NCBI RefSeq assembly: GCF_030323265.1
Contig: NZ_CP104992.1
Coordinates: 3,013,501-3,077,500 of the forward strand
Reading direction: 5' to 3'
Source of the DNA: Terrirhizobium terrae
GTDB taxonomy: Bacteria > Pseudomonadota > Alphaproteobacteria > Rhizobiales > Rhizobiaceae
Length of the DNA stretch: 64,000 bases
Under the pieces are notes generated by a model that did not search any database, was not told the DNA's origin, and saw only the letters and a program-made list of their open reading frames with translations. How positions within the stretch are numbered: the first letter of the stretch is position 1; every line of letters begins with the position of its first letter. The position numbers and the translations under genes are program-made. Shown one piece after another: positions 8,822-18,229 of the stretch.

Positions 8822-10342
8822 ATGGTACGATCTGAAGCCCAGGGGCGGCTGCCCGGCATCGCCCCTGTTTCCGTCATCGACATCGGATCGAATTCCGTTC
8901 GAGTCGTCATCTACGAAGGTCTCACCCGTGCGCCGACGGTCCTTTTCAACGAAAAGGTTCTTTGCGGCCTGGGCAAGGGCCTCGGCTCTAACGGCCGCAT
9001 GGATGACGAGGGTGTCGCGCGCGCGCTCGAGGCGCTGAAGCGTTTCAAGGCTCTGTCAGATCAGGCCCGTGCCACGCATATCTACGTCCTGGCGACGGCC
9101 GCCGCCCGCGAGGCGAGCAATGGTCCGGATTTCATCCGCAAGGCGGAGGAAATCCTCGGCCAGGAAATCCAGGTTCTGTCCGGCGAGCAGGAAGCGCATT
9201 ATTCCGCGCTCGGCGTCATCAGCGGCTTCCACGACGTGGACGGCATCGCGGGTGACCTTGGTGGTGGTTCGCTGGAACTGATTGACATCAAGGGACACGA
9301 GTTCGGTCGCGGCATCACGTTGCCGCTCGGCGGCCTCAGACTGTCGGAATCCTCCGGCAATTCGCTTACAAAAGCCCGCAGCTTCGCGCGCAAGCAGGTA
9401 AACACCGCCCGCTTCCTGGAGAAGGGTGAGGGACGTACCTTCTACGCCGTTGGCGGCACCTGGCGAAACATCGCCAAGCTGCACATGGAAATCACCAAAT
9501 ACCCGCTGCACATGATGCAGGAATACGAGCTGTCTCTCGAAGAGATGCAGAAGTTCCTCGAGGAAGTCATTGCGGCCAAGGATTCCAAGGATGGTGCCTG
9601 GCAGGCGGTTTCCAAGAGCCGCCGCGCGCTTCTTCCCTTTGGTGCCATCGCCATGCAGGAAGTACTGACGGTAATGAAACCGGCCCGCATCACTTTCTCG
9701 GCGCAGGGCGTGCGCGAAGGTTATCTCTATTCGCTGCTTCCCGAGGATGAGCGCACATCTGACCCGCTGCTCGTCGCTGCCGATCAGTTGGCGATCCTGC
9801 GCGCCCGCTCGCCCGAGCACGCGCGCGAACTGGCGGACTGGACCGGCCGCATGGTGCCCTTCTTCGGTATCACAGAGACGGAAGAAGAGAGCCGCTACCG
9901 ACAGGCTGCCTGCCTCGTTGCCGATATCAGCTGGCGCGCGCACCCCGACTATCGCGGCGCTCAGGCGCTGAACGTCATTGCCCATTCGTCCTTTGTCGGC
10001 ATCACCCATCCCGGCCGCGCCTATCTGGCGCTGGCGAATTACTATCGCTTTGAAGGTTTGGCAGATAACGGTGCGACCGACCCGCTTGCCAAGATCACCA
10101 CCCAGCGATTGCTGGATTTGGCTAAGCTACTTGGCGGGCTGCTGCGCGTCGTCTACCTTTTCTCGGCATCGATGCCCGGTCTGGTCAATCACCTGACGTT
10201 CCGGCAGTCCATGTCGCCCGATCTCGATCTCGAATTCGTCGTGCCCCATGCCTATCGCAATTTTGCGGGCGAGAGGCTCGATGGCCGACTGCAGCAACTG
10301 GCAAAACTCACTGGCAAGCGCCTGGCTTTCAGGTTCGAATAG
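8822..10342 (+). CDS. ppx: Exopolyphosphatase (Ppx/GppA family)
   Basis: Releases phosphate from polyphosphate ends and possibly also hydrolyses pppGpp. 506 residues. The actin-like ATPase fold is evident from VIDIGSNSVRVVIYEG near residues 20-35, LATAAAREASNGPDF, the acidic EQEAHYSALGVI and the phosphate loop AGDLGGGSLELIDI near 140-153. The C-terminal half carries an HD-like helical domain with AHPDYRGAQALNVIAHSSF. It directly follows ppk, the usual pairing. Start ATG 8822; no competing start nearby is better supported. Confidence 0.93.
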   Translation: MVRSEAQGRLPGIAPVSVIDIGSNSVRVVIYEGLTRAPTVLFNEKVLCGLGKGLGSNGRMDDEGVARALEALKRFKALSDQARATHIYVLATAAAREASNGPDFIRKAEEILGQEIQVLSGEQEAHYSALGVISGFHDVDGIAGDLGGGSLELIDIKGHEFGRGITLPLGGLRLSESSGNSLTKARSFARKQVNTARFLEKGEGRTFYAVGGTWRNIAKLHMEITKYPLHMMQEYELSLEEMQKFLEEVIAAKDSKDGAWQAVSKSRRALLPFGAIAMQEVLTVMKPARITFSAQGVREGYLYSLLPEDERTSDPLLVAADQLAILRARSPEHARELADWTGRMVPFFGITETEEESRYRQAACLVADISWRAHPDYRGAQALNVIAHSSFVGITHPGRAYLALANYYRFEGLADNGATDPLAKITTQRLLDLAKLLGGLLRVVYLFSASMPGLVNHLTFRQSMSPDLDLEFVVPHAYRNFAGERLDGRLQQLAKLTGKRLAFRFE

Positions 10343-10402
10343 GATAGCGCCCTTGTAGATAACTCCGGGTCCGGGGACCGGATCCAAAATGAAGGCAAGT
10401 GT

Positions 10403-10993
10403 ATGAGTAGCGACAACGTCATTCCATTTCGACGGCCGGATGCGCTCTCCAAATTTGCCACCTCCAGTTCTGTCAACAGACGTTACGGCGCTGCGGATGC
10501 CGCCCGTCTTTCAGCTTTCGAAGAACGCTACGGCATCCATTTTTCAGACAGGTATCGAAGCTTCCTGATGCGGGAAAACGGCCTGGACTACGATCTCTCG
10601 CCGGAAGGGGACCAGACCGTTGTGGACGATGACAGGCGCGACCGGTTCGTCCTGTCCGACATCAACACCCTTTTCGGTATCGGTAACGGTCATCCCTATT
10701 ATGATCTGGAAAAGCTCGCGCCGAAAATGGATTTCCACGACTACGACTTCACGCCATTCGCTCACGTAATCGGCCTGGGCGGAGATTTTTGCACCCTGGT
10801 GGAGATCTCCGGTGGGCGTTACGACGGCCACATCATGTATACGGATGGTGAGCTTTTCAGCGGATTCAGGGAAGCCGGCATCGCGAACAAGTCCACGGAC
10901 GAGGCCGTCGATTATCTCGTCGAGGCCGGCTACTACTCACCAATCGCAAGCGACGTTTGCGACCTGATCGCGAAATACGCACGTTTCATTTGA
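10403..10993 (+). CDS. SMI1/KNR4 family protein
   Basis: 196-residue cytosolic protein with a SMI1/KNR4 (SUKH) fold: LSAFEERYGIHFSDRYRSFLM near residues 36-56 (shown in parts as FEERYGIHFSDRYRSFL), ENGLDY, and GDFCTLVEISGGRYDGHIMYTD (core FCTLVEISGGRYDGHI) near 126-145. SUKH proteins often act as immunity proteins to contact-dependent or secreted nuclease toxins, but no toxin gene is adjacent, so this may be a housekeeping or orphan immunity member. It lies 60 bases downstream of ppx. The function is not known from the sequence. Confidence 0.75.
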   Translation: MSSDNVIPFRRPDALSKFATSSSVNRRYGAADAARLSAFEERYGIHFSDRYRSFLMRENGLDYDLSPEGDQTVVDDDRRDRFVLSDINTLFGIGNGHPYYDLEKLAPKMDFHDYDFTPFAHVIGLGGDFCTLVEISGGRYDGHIMYTDGELFSGFREAGIANKSTDEAVDYLVEAGYYSPIASDVCDLIAKYARFI

Positions 10994-11023
10994 GCTTATG
11001 TCGCGGCAGCGTGCCCTGCAGCG

Positions 11024-11467
11024 CTACTCTTCGATATTCGGCTCAACCAGCCTAGCCAGATTGCGCAGCGATTCCTGCCAGCCGAGATAGCAGGCTTCCG
11101 CCGGAATGAGGTCGGGGATGCCGGCCTGGGTGATTTCCATATCGGTGCCAACCGATACCTCCTTCAGGATAACCGTTACTTCCATTTCGCCCGGCAGGTT
11201 CGGATCGTCGAAACGGTCAGTATATCGGATGCGCTCACCTGGCTGGAGTTCGAGAAACTCGCCGCCGAAAGCATGTTGCTCGCTTGTCGTGAAATTGCGG
11301 AACGACATCCGGAACTTGCCTCCAACCGATGGTTCGAAAGAGTGGACGGTGCAGGCAAAGCCGTTCGGCGGAAGCCATTTGGCAAGCGCATCGGCCTCGA
11401 CGTAGGCGCGGTAGACCTTATCGGGGCTGGTGGCGAGGACGCGGTGCAGTTTGATCGTGCTTGGCAT
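11024..11467 (-). CDS. SRPBCC family (AHSA1/START-like) protein
   Basis: 147-residue START-like ligand-binding protein. Motifs are HRVLATSPDKVYRAYVEADAL, split as HRVLATSPDKVYRAY and the following KWLPPNGF, then VGGKFRMSFRNF and a C-terminal helix ACYLGWQESLRNLARLVEP. ATG 11467 is chosen over 11521 because GGAGGAG sits just upstream and the family normally begins a few residues before the first strand. Such proteins are often paired with ArsR regulators, but none is seen here. The ligand cannot be inferred. Confidence 0.82.
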   Translation of the reverse strand: MPSTIKLHRVLATSPDKVYRAYVEADALAKWLPPNGFACTVHSFEPSVGGKFRMSFRNFTTSEQHAFGGEFLELQPGERIRYTDRFDDPNLPGEMEVTVILKEVSVGTDMEITQAGIPDLIPAEACYLGWQESLRNLARLVEPNIEE

Positions 11468-11651
11468 GGTCGATCTCCTCCGATTGTCATTTGATGTCCC
11501 AAGGACGAACGAGCGTTGCACGTTCCGACAGTCACGGATTTATTTCGATCGAAATTATGGATCTGTCGGGCGTCGGGCCGGAGCAGACCGCGAAAACGAG
11601 AAACGCGGCCGGCAGGTGCTGACCGCGTCTCCTCATGTCGCGTGATTTATC

Positions 11652-13027
11652 TTACTTGGCCGACAGGAATTCGCCGGCTTCGATCAGGCTGAATTCGTTG
11701 TCGTCTGCCTTGTCGACGGCGCGGCCGGCCGAGAAGGGCAGGTTGTTGTCGTTGCCGATGATCAGGTGCGTCGCGTCGATCTGGTCGACGTTTTCGATCG
11801 TCACGAAGGGCATGTCGTAAACGCCATCCTTGGAGCCGGCCTTCTTCTTGTTATCCGGGTCCTGGATATTGAGAAGGTCGATATAACCGATCTTGCGGAC
11901 GGCCTTGCCGACATTGGCGTCGTTGAACTCGATCTTGTAGACCCGCTTCAGTTCGGCAGGGGCCTCGAAGCAATCCGGCTTCGGCTGCTTCGGATCGGCG
12001 CAGGCCTTGTCCTTGGAGCCGGCGCCGTTGTCGCGCTCGATCACGAGGGCGGTCGTCTCGTCCAGCATGTTGAAGTCGCCGATCGCGACGCCCTTGTCTG
12101 CGAACGGATAGAGCCACGAACGGCCCGTCCACTTCTTGGAGGCGATGTCGAACTCGATGACGCGGATGGCGGTCTTGCCATCAGCCTGTTCGACCTGACC
12201 GTCGACATAAAGCGGGCCTTCGAGCAGGCCGTAGAGCTTCGTGCCGTCCTTCGACATGGCCATGCCTTCAAAGCCGCCGGAGCGCTTCAGATTGAAGACC
12301 GGCATTTTTGCTGTCGGGTTGCCGGGCATGGAAATCGTCGGATTGTCGGGCGAGGTGACCGGCTTGCCGTCTACCGTGGTTGCGACGACGTCTGTCAGCT
12401 GGCCGAGCGCATCGACCTTCATCAGGTAGGGACCGAATTCTTCGCCGAGCCAGAAACCGTCGCCGACCGGCTGGATCGACTCGATATCGAAGTCGGCGCC
12501 CGTCAGATAGCGCTTCTCAGTGCCTTCCATGGCGATCGGGAAGGAGCGATCTTGTTCGGGTCCGAAAGGAAGATGTTCTTGACGACTTCGACCTCGTTGG
12601 TCGCCCAGTCGAACTTCACCTGGTGCAGGAATAGCATGGCGTCGGACGAATTGGCCTTGGAGCCGAAGCCGTTGTCGGACAGCGTCCAGAACGTGCCGTC
12701 GGCCATGGCCTTGATGCCGGAAAAACCCTGGATCGGCTGGCCGTCGAGCGGCAGCTTCACGTCGGTGATGCGAGCGCCGTCCTTGCCGTCGACGGTGCCG
12801 AGCTTTTCGGTGCGCTTGCGGTCCGGGGTGGTGAACTTGCCGGAGGTCTTTAGGAAATCCGGAGCATCAGCCGGAGCGGGGGTCACGGTGTTGGCCGGAA
12901 GAATGGCCTGGCCTGCGAGCTTCGCCGGGAATTCCTTGTCATCCGCCAGAGCCTGGCCGGAAAATGCGGAGGCAGCGATGATCGCGGCGAGCGCAACGGA
13001 AGAGAAAAGGTTTTGGTCATGAAACAC
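11652..13027 (-). CDS. Esterase-like activity of phytase family protein, secreted (frameshifted)
   Basis: Exported protein of about 458 residues with a beta-propeller-like phytase/esterase domain; segments such as PIQGFSGIKAMADGTFWTLSD, read as GFSGIKAMADGTFWTLSDNG, and SIQPVGDGFWLGEEFGPYL mark it. A signal peptide (VALAAIIAASAFSGQALA) is clear. The first part (12503-13027) and the second (11652-12530) are in different frames; restoring one base near 12549-12553 joins them as ...DPNKDRSFPIAMEG. The longest frame starts at GTG 13027, but the well-placed AAAGG and ATG at 13020 are one frame off, suggesting another indel near the start codon. Physiological substrate unknown. Confidence 0.72.
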
Positions 13028-13172
13028 CTTTCAATGTCGCTTGAAACACGCGACGTCGATAGGAGGCCTGCATGACGGACAGGTGATGGAATGGCGACGG
13101 CTGAATGAAGATTTGAAGACAGAAATATTACAAGGCTCGTTGCATGGTGAACAGCTGTGCGAAACGGGCTGC

Positions 13173-13268
13173 TAACTTCGCCGAAGTGCCATCCAGCGGC
13201 CGGGTGTCATCCCGAATGCGCGACGGAAATGTCGGGTGAAATGTGCCTGGTCGGCAAAACGCTCGACC
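13173..13268 (-). pseudogene. C-terminal remnant of an AraC-family regulator
   Basis: About 30 codons ending at TAG 13173-13175 encode FADQAHFTRHFRRAFGMTPG then RW, the second helix-turn-helix of AraC/XylS regulators, which is one of the most recognisable bacterial motifs. Upstream (to the right) the frame stays open but no regulator sequence can be recognised, so everything before the last helices is missing. The homology stops at about 13265, where a different reading frame on the plus strand begins to look coding. This is a decayed fragment, not a functional gene. Confidence 0.65.
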
Positions 13269-13444
13269 GCGATGTCGTCACCTCGGCCTATATCGAGGAA
13301 ATGTTTGCGACAGGGCATGATGCCGCCAATCGAGAGGTGTTTTCGCAATTCGGCCTGGAAGACGCACGTCTCGTCGGGATTGCACTACGGGCCGACAGGA
13401 AGATGGTCGACAAGATCACCAAGGGCGCGAAAATGCACACTTGA
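13265..13444 (+). pseudogene. C-terminal fragment of an unrecognised protein
   Basis: From about 13265 the plus strand reads TSAYIEEMFATGHDAANREV, then FSQFGLEDARLVGIAL and ends KGAKMHT-stop at 13444. Its composition looks like real protein, unlike the Ser/Arg-rich antisense frame. The formal open frame starts at 13157, but its first 36 codons are antisense to the AraC remnant and are not credible. I do not recognise the family. It faces away from the AraC fragment, so the two look like surviving 3' ends of a divergent gene pair. Confidence 0.4.
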
Positions 13445-13454
13445 TCGCCGGGAT

Positions 13455-14458
13455 TCAGGCCTCCAGGGCAACCGTCGCGAAACTGGCAAGCCAGTGCTCG
13501 CCCATATAGTCGCCGGCGACATGGGCGAGGCCGCTCGCCAGGTGTTCGTCGGCCGCCTTTTCCATAATCGCCCTGCGCGGGTCGCTGTCCGACAATGCCT
13601 TGGCAAGAGACCGCCAGCACCAGGCGCGTGACAGGTTCAACCCGTCGAGATGGGCAATCTTGCCGTCGGTACGATCAGCGACGGAGGCCGGGGCGAAAAG
13701 CGTTGCGGGCTTCAGGCGCGTGATCTCCGGCAGGAATGCGTCGAACCACGGCAAGAAATCCGTTTCCGGCATCAGCCGGCGCATGCATTCCGCCTCGATC
13801 AGGGCCGAGGAAAGAAAATCGTCGCCGGAAGGTTCGCCCCAGGCCGGGCAGGCTTCGTCCTTGCCGTACCAGCGCAGAGCCGTTTCCTGAAGCAATTCAC
13901 CGAACGTGCTGTCACCAACTGTTTCGGCATAGTCTGCCGCCAAGCGCAGCGCGAAGGCCGTGTTGAAATGGGTGCCGACGCGGACGGGATAGGTGGCGAT
14001 CGGCAGGAAATCGCGAAAACGGTGGACGAAGATCTCGGTCAGTGGGCGAAGCGCCTCGGCCCAACGGCCATCTTCCAGGTCTTCCAGCTCGGCTGCGAGC
14101 TTCAGGAGCCATCCCCAGCCATAGGGCCGCTCGAAGCCGCGCATCATCGGCGCGTTCATCGTTGCGCATTCGCCAGCCACCTTGTCCGGCACCAGCATCG
14201 TGTCGAAGAGCGCCCGGATCTGATCCGCTGCCGGAAGGTCTGGGAACCTGCGCAGCATATGGGCAAGCATCCAGTAGCCGTGGACGCAGGAATGCCAGTC
14301 GAAACTGCCGTAGAAGATCGGGTAGAGCCCGCTCGGCGTTTTTGGGTCCTCTAGCCCGGCAAGCACGTTGCCCGGCTTGTTGGGATATTCCCGCCTGACA
14401 TGCCCGAGTGCGATTGTCGCGAAGCTCTGGGCAATGTCGGAGGTGAGGAAGGGCGCAT
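13455..14458 (-). CDS. DUF2891 family protein (start region frameshifted)
   Basis: Helical (alpha/alpha-toroid-like) protein of about 334 residues whose function is unknown. The core motif YPIFYGSFDWHSCVHGYWML sits near residue 50, with GECATMNAPMMRGFERPYGW and KDEACPAWGEPSGDDFLSS further on. The first start codon in frame is GTG 14366, but the DUF2891 sequence (FLTSDIAQSFATIALGHVRR and following) continues upstream to the rnd stop codon without a start. Adding one G after the ATG at 14458 gives MAPFLTSDIAQ, which I take as the true N-terminus. It would be 1 base from the rnd stop and probably co-transcribed. Confidence 0.7.
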
Positions 14459-14459
14459 C

Positions 14460-15605
14460 TTAGAGTTCGACCGCCTCGACCTTCTTGTTGACGAAGCGCA
14501 GCGCGACGCCGCCTTCGATCAGCTTCAGCGCCGTATCGCCGAACAGCTCGCGGCGCCAGCCGGAGAGCGCCGCAACTGTCGCGTTCTCGCCTTCTGCCGC
14601 GATCTTTTCGAGATCGTCCGTATTAGCGATCACCTTGGCGGCGACGCCCTGCTTGTCGGAGATGAGCTTCAAAAGCACCTTGAGCAGTTCGACAGCTGCG
14701 GCCGTGCCTTCCGGAACATGGCTGTGCTTGGGCGGATGCGGCATGTCGGCCTTGGGCAGGGCGAGCGCCGCATTGACGGCTTCTACGATCGCGGCACCTG
14801 AGGACGAACGCTCCCAGCCCTTCGGGATGGTGCGCAGCCGGCCGAGCGCTTCCGTATCCTTCGGCTGCTGCTGGGCGATCTCGTAGATTGCATCGTCCTT
14901 CAGCACGCGCGAGCGCGGCACGTTGCGGCTGCGAGCCTCCCGTTCGCGCCAGGCGGCGACGAATTTGAGGATCGCCAGTTCCGTCGGCTTGCGCAGGCGG
15001 GCCTTGAGGCGCTGCCAGGCATCGTCCGGATGCAGGTCGTAGGTGCCCGGGTTTTCCAGGATCGCCATTTCCTCGGTCAGCCACAGGGCACGGCCTTCGC
15101 GCTCCAGCTCGGTCTTCAGATGCTGGTAGACGTCGCGCAGATGGGTGACGTCAGCCAGCGCGTATTCGAGCTGCTTTTCGGACAGGGGACGGCGGCTCCA
15201 GTCGGTGAAGCGCGAAGACTTGTCGATATGGACGTTCTTGATGCGGTTGACGAGCTGGTCATAGGAGACGCTGTCGCCGAAGCCGCAAACCATGGCGGCG
15301 ACCTGCGTGTCGAAGATCGGATGCGGCACGAGATTGCCGAGATGGTGGATGATCTCGATATCCTGCCGTGCGGCATGGAATACCTTCACCACGGCGGGGT
15401 TCGCCATCAGCTCGAAGAAGGGCTTCAGGTCCAGCCCTTTTGCCAGCGGATCGACCAGCACTTCAACCGTGGGACTTGCCATCTGGATGAGGCAGAGTTC
15501 CGGCCAGAACGTCGTCTCGCGGAGGAATTCCGTATCGATGGTGATGAAGTCTGACTGAGCCAGTTCGGCGCAGGCTTTCTCGAGGGCTGCGGTTGTGTCG
15601 ATCAT
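14460..15605 (-). CDS. rnd: Ribonuclease D
   Basis: 3'-5' exoribonuclease in tRNA and stable RNA maturation. 381 residues. The DEDDy exonuclease domain is complete: FITIDTEFLRE near residues 20-30 (Asp and Glu), FHAARQDIEII near 77-87, and YALADVTHLRDVY near 155-167 (Tyr and Asp). An HRDC domain follows (TELAILKFVAAWREREARSR, split as LAILKFVAAWREREA and so on). ATG 15605 is the natural start. It shares a reading frame with the downstream DUF2891 gene. Confidence 0.93.
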   Translation of the reverse strand: MIDTTAALEKACAELAQSDFITIDTEFLRETTFWPELCLIQMASPTVEVLVDPLAKGLDLKPFFELMANPAVVKVFHAARQDIEIIHHLGNLVPHPIFDTQVAAMVCGFGDSVSYDQLVNRIKNVHIDKSSRFTDWSRRPLSEKQLEYALADVTHLRDVYQHLKTELEREGRALWLTEEMAILENPGTYDLHPDDAWQRLKARLRKPTELAILKFVAAWREREARSRNVPRSRVLKDDAIYEIAQQQPKDTEALGRLRTIPKGWERSSSGAAIVEAVNAALALPKADMPHPPKHSHVPEGTAAAVELLKVLLKLISDKQGVAAKVIANTDDLEKIAAEGENATVAALSGWRRELFGDTALKLIEGGVALRFVNKKVEAVEL

Positions 15606-15686
15606 TGGTCCGTTCGCGGTAGGTGATCAACCTTCCTTTCGCTTTAGGCCCGTCGAGTCAATAGCGCGAAGGGGATTCCGCACGGC

Positions 15687-16925
15687 TTACTCCCGGCCAT
15701 CCTTCTTCGGCGGTTCGGCAAGGCGGTTGAAATAGGCGGAGGTCCGCAGCAGCGCCCGGAAACGCGAATGACGCTCGGATGGCGGCACCGGCGGGCGGAC
15801 ACCCATGCGTCGCAGCGTGAAGATAAAGAACCCGATGAAGATGAACGAGGTATAGGCGAAGAAGGCCCGCGGTCCGTAATGCTCGAGCAGAGTTGCGGCG
15901 AGCAACGGCCCGATCGTTGCACCGACCGACCAGAAGAACAGCAGTCCCGCCGCGATCAGCGCATATTGGCCGGGGCCGGCATGATCGTTTCCGTGGGCCG
16001 AGCAGAGCGAATAGAGCGGCATGGAAAAGGCGCCGAATAGGAAGACGGCGATGATATTGGCAGTCTCGCTGGTCCCGGCTCCGAAGGAGAGATAGGCCCC
16101 GGTGAGGATCGATCCCGCCGTTGCCCACAGGATGACGCGCCGCCGGTCGAGCTTGTCGGAATAGAGGCCGAGCGGGTATTGCAGCACTACTCCGCCGATG
16201 ATGCCGGCGCTCATGAAGGTAGCGATCGAGGTGATGCTCATGCCGAGTTCGGCGGCATAGATCGGCCCGATATTGCGGAAGGCGGCCATGGAGAGCCCGA
16301 CCGCCACGACGCCGACGACGGCGAGCGGCGAGATGCGCCAGACGGCCTTGAGATCGAAGGCGATCGCCTCCGGTGCCGTGGGGCTCGATTTATCGGCGAG
16401 CGAAATCGGCACGAGCGACAGGATCAGCGCGAAGACGATGATATTGAAGATCACCGGCCCGTCGATACCGAAGGTCGGGATCATGTATTGCGCAATGGTC
16501 ACCGAGCCGAGATCGACGAAGCGATAGACCGACAGCGTGCGCGCCCGGTTCTCGTTGGTGACCTTGGCATTGATCCAGCTTTCCACCGTCGCGAACAGGC
16601 ATGCGACTGCAAGTCCGATGATGAAGCGCATGGCGAGCCAGAAGGCGGCATCGACGAACATCGACATGGCAAGCGAGGCAGCCGCGGTAATCGCCGCCAT
16701 CGCCGCGAACACGCGGATATGCCCGATTGAGCGCAGAAGCCGGCCGACATAGATGCAGCCGATCGCAAAGCCGATGCTGTAGCCCGCGCCGATCATGCCG
16801 ATCACCGAGGGCGAAAATCCTTCCGCCGTGCCGCGCAGTGCAATGTAGGTGCCCTGCAGGCCGTTGCCGCCGATCAGGATGCCGGCGGTGACGAGAAGGG
16901 GCACGAGTGGCTTGATATGGTTCAT
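15687..16925 (-). CDS. MFS transporter (YcaD-like)
   Basis: 412-residue major facilitator with about 12 hydrophobic segments and the inter-helix motif YVGRLLRSIGHIRVFA near residues 59-74 typical of the family. GGNGLQGTYIALRGTAEGFS near the N-terminus and YPLGLYSDKLDRRRVILWA near residue 255 resemble the YcaD subfamily of unknown substrate. The C-terminus is hydrophilic. It stands alone between rnd and a DUF3396 gene; a substrate cannot be assigned. Confidence 0.85.
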   Translation of the reverse strand: MNHIKPLVPLLVTAGILIGGNGLQGTYIALRGTAEGFSPSVIGMIGAGYSIGFAIGCIYVGRLLRSIGHIRVFAAMAAITAAASLAMSMFVDAAFWLAMRFIIGLAVACLFATVESWINAKVTNENRARTLSVYRFVDLGSVTIAQYMIPTFGIDGPVIFNIIVFALILSLVPISLADKSSPTAPEAIAFDLKAVWRISPLAVVGVVAVGLSMAAFRNIGPIYAAELGMSITSIATFMSAGIIGGVVLQYPLGLYSDKLDRRRVILWATAGSILTGAYLSFGAGTSETANIIAVFLFGAFSMPLYSLCSAHGNDHAGPGQYALIAAGLLFFWSVGATIGPLLAATLLEHYGPRAFFAYTSFIFIGFFIFTLRRMGVRPPVPPSERHSRFRALLRTSAYFNRLAEPPKKDGRE

Positions 16926-17125
16926 GGCTGCCAGGGGAATCGCTGCGCGTGATGTCGACCAATCTCTAGCTCAGCAGGTTGCAGGGCGACAGGGTTAAAA
17001 CCGCAAAAATGCGATCGCAGAGGCGACCTTGAGCAGTGTCAAATGCGTGGCGAACGGGCTTGCCGTAGACGACAGCCGCCATAGGTCAAAGCCGGTATTC
17101 AGATCTATTGCGACAGGAAATTTGA

Positions 17126-18058
17126 ATGACGGAAATGATATTATGGGAGGGGACGCCGTCTGCTGTTCCCGCTTTCCGCATCCTTGCCATCATCGACGGC
17201 GACATACATGCCGCGCCCGCCCGGGATATTCTTGGCCGAATCTACCAGAAGTTCGAGGAACTCCATGGCAAGGGCGCCGGCGACGTCTCCTACAATTTCC
17301 CCGGCCATCGCGGAAAGATCCGGAAAGCGAACGCGAAACTGCTGGAGGAAGGCCGAGAATTCTTCCTGCGGGAGGCAACGGAATATAGCGAGGGTATTCG
17401 GCGCTATGGCTACGCGCTTGAGGAATTCGGGCATCCCGGCATCCCGTTCTTCGGCGTGGAACAGCGCAGTTACTTCCATTTTCTCGACATCGCGCTTCCC
17501 GAGGACGCTAGCTCCATCGTCGAGTTCGCGGATTTCGTAACGGCCGAGCTTCTGAATGCACCGGTCATCACCGGCGTGATGGGCATGGGCTTTTTCCTGC
17601 CCCACCATAACAGCAGCTTGAATTTCCTGCTCGGCGGCAAAGTCGAACGCTATAGGGCCGCGATCGAGATCTCCCCGGATATGATCTACGATGGCATTCG
17701 GACCGAAGGTTCTGCCTATCGGTGGAAGGCCGGCGAGTTGCCGGGCGTCGCCGACATCGGCTGGCGAACGCTGGTGGGGGCTGAATTCTGGGCCCGTCTT
17801 CCCGCTCCGAAGCAACTGCCATCCGGATCTGGTGTCACTATGGAAAAATCAGAACGAGTCCTCAGCGTGACGGCAGGGGAAGTTCCGATTTGGGGTGACG
17901 TCGAGGCGGATGAAGACATCAGCGCGTATCGGGCGGTCGCCAGTTATCTCGCGCCGGTTCGACTGCCGGAAGGTTGCCTCCAGGCTTTCGGCTTCGGCGG
18001 CGGAATGACGTCCGGGCATGAGGCCAAGGTGCATGCCTATTTCCACCGGTTCGATTAG
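17126..18058 (+). CDS. DUF3396 (TsiV-like) domain protein
   Basis: 310-residue soluble protein. The C-terminal pattern, DIGWRTLVGAEFWARL near residue 211, then AYRAVASYLAPVRLPEG and a terminal YFHRFD, fits my memory of DUF3396, a family that includes the type VI secretion immunity protein TsiV. AGGAAA lies just before ATG 17126. No VRR-NUC nuclease, Rhs or VgrG gene is adjacent, so if it is an immunity protein it is an orphan. The N-terminal third (LAIIDGDIHAAPARDILGRI) is not recognised. An ordinary metabolic role is equally possible. Confidence 0.55.
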   Translation: MTEMILWEGTPSAVPAFRILAIIDGDIHAAPARDILGRIYQKFEELHGKGAGDVSYNFPGHRGKIRKANAKLLEEGREFFLREATEYSEGIRRYGYALEEFGHPGIPFFGVEQRSYFHFLDIALPEDASSIVEFADFVTAELLNAPVITGVMGMGFFLPHHNSSLNFLLGGKVERYRAAIEISPDMIYDGIRTEGSAYRWKAGELPGVADIGWRTLVGAEFWARLPAPKQLPSGSGVTMEKSERVLSVTAGEVPIWGDVEADEDISAYRAVASYLAPVRLPEGCLQAFGFGGGMTSGHEAKVHAYFHRFD

Positions 18059-18229
18059 TCGGTCATGCCGTCTCGTGGGGTTTCGGTGGTCTTCATGCCT
18101 CGATAGCCCGTCAAAGCCTTGACAAATCGGACCACCCATGCGCTTTTCGCGCCGATTTTCCATGATATCGGCCGGGCTGCTTCGTGCGCTCGAAATGCCG
18201 TTCAAAAGCATCAGTCCAGGATAAAAGAC

